From NCBI GenBank assembly GCA_000310025.1, contig FN649737.1:3274815-3305437 (forward strand): DNA of 30,623 nt, read 5' to 3'. The position numbers were made by a program, and so were the translations under genes. Source of the DNA: Ectocarpus siliculosus. Taxonomy: Eukaryota; Sar; Phaeophyceae; Ectocarpales; Ectocarpaceae. This document shows, in pieces, positions 10,384 through 20,757 of the stretch (position 1 is its first letter; every line of letters starts with the position of its first letter). The notes beneath the pieces were generated by a model that was not told the origin of the DNA, ran no database searches, and saw nothing but the letters and a program-made list of their open reading frames with translations.

Positions 10384-11925
10384 ATGGTGTGCTTGATTTG
10401 CACACGGTTACCTACTTGCGCTGGAGGGCTGGCAACACGGTGCATCATGCTTGTTTCGGTTTCCCAGCAGTCATTGCGGGCGCTGGAATGAAAGTAAACG
10501 CGCGCATGGTTCTGTGGCCGACAAGTGTAGGTAGTGTAGGCCCATTCATGCATACGATGTGAACCAGAGAGTTCCTTGCTTCTTCTGTTCTTGCCGCACA
10601 ATGTGGGACGATCTGTTTCAGGGAACATGCATCCGTGAAGTTCGGTTTCTTTCCTTCCAGATTCCCCCAACAGATGTCTTCTTTCGTTCCCGCTGGTTTC
10701 ACTTTCATTCTGTTGGCAAACAGCTGTCTCCTAGTTCCAGTCATGCATCAACAGAAGAAGAGGTGTCTGACGTAACCCTCACGGTGCTGTGTGGAGACTG
10801 CAGCACAGACACACCCGAGGACTATCCCGAACAATGTGTCATTGTGGCAGGTCCTCTGTGCTGTTAGGTGCTACCACGATTTTTCCTACGACTTGCAGTT
10901 TTTTCTGTTGGTGTACTTATTTTTCCTAATAAAGTTTTCTGCACAATTTCACGCAAATTTCCCCTCTCGGTCCATGATGCAGAATTACAAACCTTAACCT
11001 TCGAACAGCACCGAACACTCCCTGCGCACTGCCAAACCGGGATCATGCGTCCGCTCTGGCTGCTGTCCTTACAGTTTCACACGCGTTGGCTAGGTTCTTT
11101 AAGCCACCGGCGCTGTGTGCACTACAGATGTAGATACATCAAATGCTAGGTTCTTTAAGCCACCGGCGCTGTGTGCACTACAGATGTAGATACATCAAAT
11201 GTGAGAGCTCTGTGGGAAGCTGGGTCATTGGTGGATAATATATAAACAAAGGGACTGTCAAACTAAAAACCAACGAGCGCACGCACGACTGGGCTTTTCG
11301 AATTCGCACAGCGCAATACCATCACGTATTCAGTGCCGAACTTCGCCCCCGCACATTAGAACCCCACGATTCCTGTGGCACACGTTATCCCTGTGCTTCA
11401 TAGAGAAGCTCACATGGAATCTACAGCAGCAGCGAATTGATGCGCCCGGTACAACAGCCATAAATGCGAGTGAATCGATAACCGAGACCCATACATCTAC
11501 AACAACACTTAAATTAGTAAAAATTGTTGTTTTTCAAAGACCGTCAGACGCCGTCGCCAGCGGGTGTGTGCATCTTCGTGGTGGCACTTCACGATGTTTC
11601 AAGGTTGGGATTGGCACAGCTAGATGATCAGTGCGATGCCTCGTGAGCGTGTTCAATCCTCGTCAGCCTCAGCGTCCAACTTCCAACAAACGTGCGTGCG
11701 CGTGCGACGACGTGAAGCATATTTCGAGAACAATATTATTATAGCTGGCTCTATCTGCGTGCAGGCTCTATCTGTGGTGAGTTGTTGGATCTTTGATCCC
11801 GTCATTTGCGTTAACGGTACATTAGCAAGCCTACAACACCTTCACACGTCGTTGCTAGCATCGCCAGATCTGCGGTGCCGTAGCTGCAACTTCGATCGCG
11901 AACGACGAAACTTCTTCTTCCGTCC
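10384..11925. other. Intergenic region upstream of the glycosyltransferase gene
   Basis: No gene is recognised. It contains a 56-bp tandem duplication (11089-11200) and, just after it, an AT-rich TATA-like string (ATAATATATAAACAAA, about 11235-11250). That string is about 680 bp upstream of the ATG, so it could belong to the promoter only if there is a long 5' UTR or a UTR intron. The open frame at 10559-10867 shows no known domain. Confidence 0.45.
11089..11200. repeat. Exact tandem duplication, 2 x 56 bp
   Basis: Units 11089-11144 and 11145-11200 are identical. Each begins GCTAGGTTCTTTAAGCCACC and ends ACATCAAAT. Perfect identity implies a recent duplication or a local assembly artefact. 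The CTAGGTTCTT core also occurs singly near 2648 and 4592. Confidence 0.9.
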
Positions 11926-14900
11926 ATGGAGGGCATCCAAATGTGGGGAGTGCTGCTACCGATCACCTCGCGTGGAGTGGGAGGGGAGGGTGTGCAACCT
12001 CTCTCTGATTTGATGGTTGCTCTACAAGGGTTCTTGGAGGTACGTGGGCGTGCTTTGGCCTAAAAAGTCGTGGAGACACTCACTCCTGAAATCATCGACA
12101 AGGCGCAGCGCAAAGCCCACGTTACACGATGAGAGGGAGTGGTGCCCGTGCTCTGACGTATCATCGTCCACTCTTTGATTGCCCGTACGGCGGCAGCAAT
12201 TTTTTGGGTCCTGAAGAAATGCACGTGAAACAAGCAATCGACGTGATGAAGTGTTGGTGCCGACAGCTACAAGCCACGGCACTTCGTTCACTCTCCCAAC
12301 AAAATCAATCGTGTTTACACCCGCCCGGCCGCCCCCCTCCTCTTGCCCCCAGGGCGTCCTCAGGACGACTGCGGAGGCAGAACGCTCAGGCGGCGGAATC
12401 AAGGTCTTGGTCGGTATCGACGAAGGCGACGCCGTGCTTGACAGCGAGGAAGGGAACGCCGCTCTCACTCGAGCGTTTCGCGGTGAGCACGACTTTGAGA
12501 TATTTCGCGTGAAGACTTCGACCCCTGCGCTCGAGCAACCCTCTGGAGATGTGCCCGATGCCCCTACCGAAGGCAGCAGCGATGAGGAACAACTTTTGTC
12601 GCCGTCGGCAGGTGAGCCGTTTCACATCAGGGACGGGTGAGAATGCTGTCTACGTTGTCCCTTTTTACGAAAATATCCAAATGCTGTTGTTGTGGAGTAT
12701 GCTTGCTCCTGCGCGCATGCACATGTGACAGGCATGCATATAGCCTACTTACGTGCAATGATCCGTTTCTGCCGTTGTTTTCTTTCGAATCGCTTCATTA
12801 TTTCTTCGGTTTCTAGGCTACGTGTTGGGGAGAGAGACGCACGAAACGCTCATCGTCTCTCCGGCCGCGTTAGCTGCGAAGGCCGGCGTCAACTCTTACA
12901 AATCCATCTCTCTCCCCACAAATACTAGCCGGGGGACTACGACTGCAACCGCAGGAGTCCCAAAACTGACCAAGTCCTCAAATGGTACACACCATTCTAC
13001 AACACCCACATCGAGGTCAGTTTCTGGACGACTACCGAATAAGTCAACTATGCGTTCCCCATACGGTCCCCTCCCCCGGCTGTCTCGATACTATCCTGCT
13101 GCCGTCTGTAAGTTTCCGTGACACTCGCCGCGAATCCTCTACATTGTTTCGCGCATACGGCTTGTAGGCATTCGACCTCCACTTCTCTTCTCTCTGAATC
13201 ACTCGTTCTGCGATGTCTCCGCCCGATGCAAGAGCCGTCGCGCCTCCAATTCGCAACGAGTGCAACACGTACTCCTGGGGGTTACGCCCCGACTTCGCTA
13301 CCACTTCTCTGACTGCACGGAGGGCAGCACTATACCTCACTACTCTCACTGCTCTTCCACTACGGTACGAAGCCAACGGTGCGGAGTCAGGCAACGTCGC
13401 ATGACACGACAATAGCTCCACCACAAGAGCCAACGCGCCGCCGCGTGCTCTCACACCTGACTGCGGTCCGGTGACTTCGTCTCGCGTACGAACCCGCATG
13501 TTGCCTTTCTGCTCTTGATCGGCCTTGTGCCCTCTAAACCTCATTTCGACACGGTCTGCTCTACGATAGTGACTAAATCTAGTTGCGTCTCGCCGGCAAA
13601 CAATGCTACGTCCGCCCTCGTAAGACAGTGTGCCTCATGCACCCTGCCCGCGTCATTCGCGACCACTTCATCAGACCGTGTGATGAAGAGATAGGACAGG
13701 CACAGACACAGCCACATCACTCTGCCCCCTTCCCCCCAGTTCTGCCTTGCGCTTTCCCCGTCCAGCGGCATACACCAAGACACAGGCAGGCGCACACGGC
13801 GTACCGTCCCCATAGCCACGTGATTCCTCGTCATCCCCCTTAGCGCACATTTCAACATCGGAGACGACAACTCTAGCTCGACCGAAGCTTTCCAGCCTAT
13901 GAAAATGTTGCACAGCCGTGAGTTTTCCGAATATTGTACTCGCTAGATTACCCTCAGACTCGAAACACCAGGCTACGAAGTCTATCAACTCCCACACATG
14001 AAGGTCCCTGGCACGTTGCCCTAGAAACTTGGGCTTCTCCGTCAGCCTCCGAAACGTGCACCAAGAGTTGAAGCCTGACGTGTAAGTCCTTCTGGACAAC
14101 TGAGTGCTCGACGAGCTGGATGCCAAGACGTCGGTAACAAAGTCCCGTCCTGCCTGTCCCAGGTCCTGAACCTGCTGATTGCCCTGGGGCCAACCTCGTG
14201 TAGACCGGCGTGCTGCCGTTCGATTTGGCCGCATGTGCGCTGACAACCGAGGTAGCCCCCCCCCGCCACGCGGGAGAGCCCACACCCCTATTTGTCTTTC
14301 CCGTGGGTGAAGAAGTCAGCGGCCTTGGGTCTCGCGCCGCCCTCGCCAGCGGCGCGCGCCTCTCCTCCGCACCCTCCCCCGTTGCCGTGGCCAACGCTGC
14401 GACCACGATCTTCGACCCGGAAGTTTGAGAGCGTGTCGAGCGATGCCGCCACTTTCTCTGTCACCAGAACGCCTTTGCGAGGCAAGGATTGCCACTCCGG
14501 CTGCGACAGTTTTGCAACTGCCGGAGGCCGTCCCAGGATGAACCACGCTTTTACCCGGCGGAGGTCCCCCTGCATCCGCCCCCTATCCTTTGCCGCAGCC
14601 TTAGCAGCCTCGGCGCTGGGTACAGCGGGGGCCCGAGCAGCCGGTGGTGGGGCGGTTGTGCCCACCAGTTGCGCCTCCCCCTAAAGGCCAGGTCCTGTTG
14701 CTTGGGTGGCGATCAGGTCGTCGATCGATGGTTGAAGCTGCTGGCGATCGCCGGCAGCCTCGTCGCGCTCCCGCTGCAGCTCCTCCCTCAGGCCGTCCAC
14801 CAGCCCGCGGAGAGGAGCGAGCTCAGTCTCATCAGCGGGGGGTCGCCGCGGGTGCCTGTCCCTCGCGCTCGCGACGAGGATACCGCTCGACGCCTCGCGG

Positions 14901-17290
14901 GAGTACGTGACCCGCTGCGCGTCGAGGGGTGAGCCGTCGAGCTCGCCAACGATCGCGCGGTAGGCCTCCTCGTGCGTGGTGTCGAGGGTGTCGCCGCCCG
15001 ACCCCGCCCTGCTTGCCCGGCCGCGGCCCTGCCGCTCCGCGTGGAGGCCCGTGTCGGCATCTGGTGACGGTTGGAGTCGTATAAGCAGCGACAGCCCCTG
15101 CGTGGACTCGATCACGGAATGACACCCCCAGCTATAGACTACAGAAATAAATCCAAACACCGTGACCCTGGGTTTCCGATAGAAAATGAAGCCAAATTCT
15201 AATTCGACTGTCACAAAATAAACACCAGTTTATTCTATCTGCTCGACGAACAAACCTTCCTTTACGTGCGATGATCCGTTTCTGCCGTCCTAATGCGCTT
15301 GCTGTCGCCTGCAGCACCCAGAGTACACGAAGGCCAGGTGTGCCGCGTCTGGCGCAAGCTCGCCCAGGAGGCCTTCCGGCAGGGAGCCGAATACACCGTG
15401 CTTTTAGGAGACGACGTGCGCCTTCTCTCTCCCGGGTGGATGGGTCAGATCCAAGACGAGTTCAAGTCGCTGCAGCGCGAGCTGTCCTCCCAAACGTCGG
15501 CGGCAACGGAGGGCCTCGGGCGCCCCTTCGTCGACCTCTTGCCCCTCGGATTCGGCGTGGTGTGCTTCACGGACGAGCTGTCACCCGGGTTTCCTGGCTT
15601 CCCGGTGCTGCACCGGACGCACGGCGAGATTTTCCCCGAGATCTTTCCTGAGAAGTTCGTCAACCAAGATGCGGACCCTTGGATATTCGAGGTACGCAGC
15701 ATGCATGCATGTAACGTGGGAGAGGGAACGGGAAAAAATCGAAACGGTGCATGGTGGAAACCGCCATAGGGGTGCATAGAACACACACGTGTGACTGACT
15801 GGTGCATGGGATTAATGTTGCGACATGATGCTTGGGTCAGAGTCCTCCACTCCGGTATGATGTCGAACATTGAAGATTGCTCAGGAGGTGAATGAACGAA
15901 ACTTGAAGAGGATTCTTGTGAAAGATGGTCCATATTTTGTGTGGTCACGTGACGCCGTCGCTTTGTACGAGGGGCCCGTTGGAACGAAAGGGTGCCGTTG
16001 GGGTCTGTCTACTCGAACCTCCAAAGAGCGATAGGGATTGTTGAGGAACCCGCACGGTCCTGGAGCGACGAGATTAACGCGGCGTGTCGACCAACTGCTA
16101 TCTAGTTGTCGATGATAATTAATATAATTTCTCGTCGCACATTGCTCCGGCGTAAAGTTAACAGAGCACCCAAACATTTTGTGCGCCCAGGGGGGGACGA
16201 AAATAAGCCATGCGCCCAGTCGTTTTTGATGGGCCAAGAATACACCCCATAGAGGGAAGGAAAAATAATCTGCTCATTATATATCCTGCCCTACATCAGG
16301 TTATTGAGCCCACCAGTTGGCTGGGCATTGCACCGATTATGTTTGTACACTCTGCATACTCATTCCTTGTGCGATGGGCTGGGCCACGATTCCGTCGACG
16401 TCGAAGACATCCTGCACAGGTATGGCCCCTGCGCCCATTGTATACTTCGCCTTGCTTGGTCGCTGAAGAAATCAAGCTTGATTGATGAAAGCACATCCAA
16501 CCGTCGCGTCATTTCAGGTCTACAACCGCTTCGGGGCCGCCCGGCTGTCGCGGACGGCCAGGCTCAAGAACACGCTCGGCGGGTGCGAGGGAGACGCCGC
16601 CGGCCGCAGCAGCAGCACCTCCTCCTCCTCCCTCCCGGCACAGCAACGCTATCGGAAGGTGGCCGTAGACTGGAAGTCCGAAATGCTCGGACACGGGGTA
16701 CAGCAGGCCCGCGCGTGGCTCGAGTCTCGCCCGCCCCTGCTCCAGCTCTCCCCGGAGGTTAATATCCGCCAAGGGGACGGCGGGCGGCGCCTGCGGCGCC
16801 GTTTCGATCGGTTCGTTGTGCTCGATGTTCTGGTGCCGACGGTCCGGTGCGTACGAGGGTGATGATCGGTAGCGGTCATCTCTGGGAGTGGCTCGCGTTG
16901 TGCAGCTTGTTGTTTCGAAGGTTTTGGGCATGTTCCCCGGGACATTGATTTCGGACGAGTACAACCAGTGTTGTTTCTGTTTCGCGAAGATTTGATTATT
17001 CTCCAACAGTTATCCGCAGCTACAGAAGAATGTCATTCATTTCAACCACCTGTTTAATGTCAATCGTCGTAGTCCTCCAGCGACAACGCCCATTGTTGCT
17101 GCTTCTTGGCCCGCTTCATCGCTGCCAATGCACCTTTCTAGGCGTACGACGCTGCTTGGTGGCAGCTGCTGTTGTGATACTTGTGAAGAACGAACAATAA
17201 TCGTGTTTTTTCGTCGAAAAAACAAATCCTTGGATTACATTTTCGTTTTTCGTGTGTACAATGAATCCTCTTGCTTGTTCTTCGTCTTTG

Positions 17291-17321
<31 letters not shown>

Positions 17322-18602
17322 TTGCGTTAAACCCTGGAACACAAGGCTGGACGATCTCTCCATCCTCACGGCGATCTGTTCGTTGGAGGTTCCCCCGCAC
17401 ATGCGAACGATGTTCATCATCATCGTCGACGACCCCACGATCGCACCGAGTAGGATAAGGACAATGGCCAATGAGCTTCAACGAGCGGCGACAGCAAACA
17501 TTGTCCGAGTGCGGCAGAACCAGGTGCGGGCTGTTCGGGGAAAAAACAACTACATACAGTAGGGTAAGCACACCTTCCTCTTGCGTGAGATAAAAACGGG
17601 ACAACATGTCAAACACAGTTTTATCTGAACAACGCGACTACTCTTGAATGCAGTAGCACCCCGTCTTCGGGCACAACAACATTTCCCAATACCATACTAG
17701 TGGATCAATGCCACCCCCCCCCTGCCCCAGGGCAACTTCCCTACGCATGATTCCACCTACTACGGAACGTGATGATGGTGATTGCAACGGTAGTGCATTG
17801 TAGTGGGGGGAATATGGCGAGGAGCACGTTGGGTGAAAAGGGGCTCAATAACTCTCTCGATGTCCGCGCAAAACGTTTTGTTTCACCCCTTCGGAAGCAT
17901 AGCATACACGTTGAATAGATTCCCTTGGTAGACAAGGCAAGAGCAAACTGTTTCGCATTGTTCATGTTAATACCGTCTTCACAAAAGAAAGAATTTTCTC
18001 TGTTTCTTTAATATGGGCTTTTGAAGGCGGTCGAACAATGGGTGCGCGAACTATCTATGTGGTCTGTATGTGCAGCTGCCTATCTACGTCCGCCAGATGT
18101 TTTCAACGTATCGGCGCGAGTGTGTGCCGTACAACGCATGAGTTAATGTAATGGAGCAACTAGTGTATGAGCGCTGTATGAGTGTTGTATGGGCATGACA
18201 CGGATATTTTGTGTTTTCGGTGGTTGTTGTGACTAGGATTCCAACCCCCGTTCTCACCCTCGACTTGTGAGCGCGGAACGTGGGCTAGGTATGAAGAGGA
18301 TGAAACATGAGATGCAACAACTAACTGTGAACGACCTAGCAAGGAGCAGCGGACCTGCTCCCTTCCCTTTTTTTCCCTTGTTCCTCCATAACATTTACCC
18401 CATGACCGACGGTTTGTGGCGCGTCAACCACTCGACCTTAACCTTCAGGAGAACATCGGGGCGGGCCCGTCCCGCAACCGCGCACTCCAGGAAAGCAGCG
18501 CCGACTGGGGCCTGTTTCTCGACGACGACGTCAAGCCGAAGGGCGACATTCTCGCCGAGTATGGGCGGCTGATCATCAACACGGTGGAGAGCGAGGGGTG
18601 CG

Positions 18603-18642
<40 letters not shown>

Positions 18643-20757
18643 CAACGGCCGCGAAAAGGTCAGCGCCGCCACCGGCGAAGGCGCAAAGAGCGGCAACCAC
18701 AGCCACGCCGCCTCAACAACCACATCAACAACAACAACAACAACCTGTTGCGGCTTCATCGGGATGACCAAGTTCCCGCCCGCCGAGACCCCGCTCCACC
18801 GCGCCGTCGCCCTGAGCGACGTCACCCACATGTACGGCATCAGCGGGGAGTTGTCGCACCCAGCTTGGGGCGTCACCGCCAACCTCCTCGTGCGGTTTTC
18901 GTGGCCGGGCAAGCGGCGCGTGATCACCAAGTTCGGGGACCAGTTCCCCAAGACCGGGGGCGGAGAGGACGTGGATTTTTGCCTCAGGTGAATTCGTTTG
19001 GCGGAGGGTGCTAGCATCCCTTTGCTTCTACGTCCGTCCCGGTCATGTTGACCGCGGTTCACGCCAGCCTTGCACTTTGCTTGCGATTTTCTTTCATTTA
19101 CTCCCGAGTGTACGAGTGTTTCCGACCGGTAGCTTTGACAATTGAAACACAAGTCGAGTGGAGAGTGAGCCAGAGAGAGAGAGACAGAGAAGATAGAGTG
19201 TGCCTTCTACTTCCTGCGTGACCCCGAATGATGCGCCAAGCAAACACCGAACAGCAGTGTGGACTGGAGCCGACAGTAGACGGGACAAAAACACATGTAC
19301 AACACAACCAACACATTCCCCCCTCGCACCCCTGTCCGGTTCAACGAGTGCAGCCACGCCAAAGACACGGGGGGAAGCTTCCTGACGGCGCCTGAGGCCG
19401 TCGTCATCCACCCGTGGAGGCCCGGGGGTCGTTTTAAGACCTACAGGCAAGGAAGGGCGTGGACCGCCTTCGCGAGATTCACGAGGTTATGAGGAAATAG
19501 AACAGGGAGGGGGTACGCAGAACCTATTCCCTAACCCTCACTCAACTTCCCCGATTGCATGCATTATCCAACATGTTTACTTAGTAGAAAAAACTGTGTT
19601 GTTTTCACCCCCCCAGGTGTGCGAGTTATGCCAGTTTTTTTTATGTCAAGAAACCTGGATTTATGGTACTCCAAAGTTCAGCACATGCTGTGGTTCGTCG
19701 ATGGAATGGTGTGTATAGCGATGCGACTGAAACGAGAAGAGCACGGAAGATCTGCCACTTGACGCGTGGTGTGATGAGAACCATAATCATCTCGAAGAGA
19801 ACTTTGCGTGGCTTCGGGGTGCCTTGGTGTGTGAGCTACAACACGTGTTGCTCTGGCCACGCTTCAAGCCTTGCTTCTGGGGCACTATCGACTGCTGCTG
19901 CTGTTAACTTGCCAGTGGCGGGATGTTGGTTTGGTTCCCAGGGAGGAACTCACGGCTTGTCACACGTTGTTCGCCAAGACTGCAAGGTATACACCCCCGC
20001 CCCCCCGCCCCGTCTCTCAATTTCGGCAACTCGATCCACGGGTCGAATCCTACCCGCGGCTGGCTTCTTCCCTGGCAGGCGGTTCTTTCGTTGGAGTTTC
20101 GGCGACGGGCAGCTGATGGACCTTCATCCTCAGTTCTCGTACCGGAGCTACCCGAACGTGGCCGAGTCGATGCTCCTCACGCCGCTCTACCTCACCCTCC
20201 TCTACCTGGCCCCGCTCGCCTTCGAATTCTTCTCACGGGACGGAAGCGGCGGCGACGGCGGCGACGGGGAGCTCTCGTGTTCGAGTGGCGATCTCCCGCC
20301 GCCTCCATTGTCAACGGTGCTAGCGCTCCCCCTCCAGCAGCTTGCCCTCATGCTGCTTGTGGTTCTGACCGCCGAGATGACCTGCGACGTGCCTCGCAAC
20401 ACGTGGGGCCGTCGCTGGAGCGAGCGTCTCCCGAGCGCTGGTTTCTTCCGCCGGGTCATGCCGGCGGCTGAGGCTTCGTGCGTCATCACCGCGCTGGAGG
20501 TGGGCCGTCTGGCCGGCCAGTGGTCCAGGGGAGGGCTAGGACTACAATCCATTTTTTGTCGCCGCAGTGGCGAAAACATGAACGGCAGCGCCGGCGCCGG
20601 GGGCGGCATCGCGGGGAACTTCCGCCGGCGCTTCGACTGGCACTGTGGGAGGCTGGCCGGGGCCATCGAGGGCGAAAAGAGGCGCGCTCTCAGGAAGCTG
20701 TTCGTTTGGCATGGGCTCTTGCTGCTGATCATGATGTGGACACGAGCTGGTTCTTGA
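11926..20757 (+). CDS. Two-module GT-A (GT2-like) glycosyltransferase with C-terminal membrane segments
   Basis: Exons: 11926-12039, 12353-12611, 15315-15691, 16518-16846, 17346-17523, 18449-18987, 19354-19446 and 20079-20757; 2568 nt, 855 residues, all junction phases agreeing. Module 1 (about residues 6-300) has VLLPITSRG, KVLVGIDEGD and LLGDDV (GDD 156-158), then PGWM and a histidine-rich acceptor-like segment. Module 2 (about 350-640) has VLVPTVR, FIIIVDDP, the N-x-G-A..RNRAL motif, LFLDDDV (DDD 444-446, metal/nucleotide-sugar binding), GGGEDVDFC and a VIHPW loop, as in GT2 enzymes. Hydrophobic segments lie at about 661-681 and 708-727, with another at 838-849, so an endomembrane enzyme is likely. 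Donor and acceptor sugars are unknown. ATG 11926 is chosen because an in-frame TAG lies at 11881; an upstream coding exon cannot be excluded. Oddities are a transposon in intron 2, a (GGC)12 run coding Gly 472-483, a Thr-rich run after it, and a likely GC-AG last intron. Exon 7 boundaries are the least certain. Confidence 0.8.
12749..12775. repeat. Left copy of 27-bp direct repeat (attL-like)
   Basis: It begins TTACGTGCAATGATCC and ends TTTCTGCCGT. It differs from the copy at 15262-15288 only at the A/G position after ACGTGC. It lies inside intron 2 of the glycosyltransferase gene, about 270 bp beyond the recombinase 3' end. Confidence 0.8.
13044..14285 (-). pseudogene. Decayed tyrosine recombinase (Crypton-like)
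   Basis: The protein is spread over three minus-strand frames: 14285 to about 13865, 13870-13541 and 13544-13044. The first has an N-terminal core-binding-like part (RRTYTSGFNSWCTF, then a FVAWCFE region). The second carries LSYLFITRSDEV, where the first catalytic Arg is expected. The third has the HxxR box as HSLRIGG (about 13262-13251) and the expected nucleophile Tyr in AYKPYARNN. The usual G-R-W box reads EKW. At least two frameshifts (near 13868 and 13545) plus the altered box indicate it is inactive. Tyrosine recombinases cut and rejoin DNA to move elements as circles. Sequencing error could explain a frameshift, but two frameshifts and a stop in the upstream ORF favour real decay. Confidence 0.75.
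14288..15214 (-). pseudogene. N-terminal/upstream ORF of the Crypton-like element, with one in-frame stop
   Basis: Frames 15214-14681 and 14665-14288 lie in the same phase, separated by a single TAG at 14683-14681, so they were probably one ORF of about 300 codons. The sequence has a charged helical stretch (LREELQRERDEAAGDR) followed by Ala/Pro-rich and basic sequence. It precedes the recombinase on the same strand and may be the N-terminal part of the same protein. I recognise no domain. GC content is high, like the recombinase part. Confidence 0.5.
15262..15288. repeat. Right copy of 27-bp direct repeat (attR-like)
   Basis: It begins TTACGTGCGATGATCC and ends TTTCTGCCGT. It lies 26 bases upstream of the exon 3 acceptor (15314) of the glycosyltransferase gene and 47 bases beyond the start of the element's long minus-strand frame. 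Confidence 0.8.
17291..17320. repeat. (CTG)n microsatellite in glycosyltransferase intron 4
   Basis: About nine to ten CTG triplets lie 25 bases upstream of the proposed acceptor (CACAAG, ending 17345). The intron lacks a conventional pyrimidine tract, so the CTG run may serve as one. In another frame it would give a Cys- or Ala-run ORF, which is not coding. Confidence 0.85.
18605..18640 (+). repeat. (GGC)12 coding microsatellite in glycosyltransferase exon 6
   Basis: Twelve in-frame GGC codons give a polyglycine loop shortly after the DDD motif. A Thr-rich AAC/ACA repeat follows at about 18715-18745. The segment between the DDD strand and GFIGMTKFPP is therefore a low-complexity insert within the catalytic module, likely length-variable and flexible. 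Confidence 0.9.

Larger units (their letters stand above)
12749..15288 (-). mobile_element. Crypton-like tyrosine-recombinase element in intron 2 of the glycosyltransferase gene
   Basis: The 27-bp segment 12749-12775 recurs at 15262-15288 with one mismatch (core ATGATCCGTTTCTGCCGT). The ~2.5 kb between is almost filled by decayed minus-strand reading frames, including a tyrosine recombinase. No reverse transcriptase or RNase H is visible, which argues against a full DIRS or Ngaro retroelement and for a Crypton-like DNA element (Cryptons are known from stramenopiles) or a YR-only remnant. Recombinase-mediated insertion of a circle at a short homologous site leaves such a direct repeat. Removing the insert leaves a ~190-bp intron with intact GTGAGC and TGCAG ends, close in size to the gene's shorter introns. 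Confidence 0.7.

Noticed and set aside
10559-10867. 102-codon + ORF ending in a Cys-containing stretch
   Set aside because: No recognised domain, no convincing splice context and no support from neighbours.
13044-15214. Possible full DIRS or Ngaro retrotransposon
   Set aside because: No reverse transcriptase or RNase H motif is seen between the direct repeats; only recombinase and an unassigned upstream ORF.
18445-19152. 235-codon minus frame and a 138-codon + frame with poly-Arg or poly-Pro
   Set aside because: Shadows of glycosyltransferase exon 6 created by the GGC repeat; the true frame has the DDD and GGGEDVDFC motifs.
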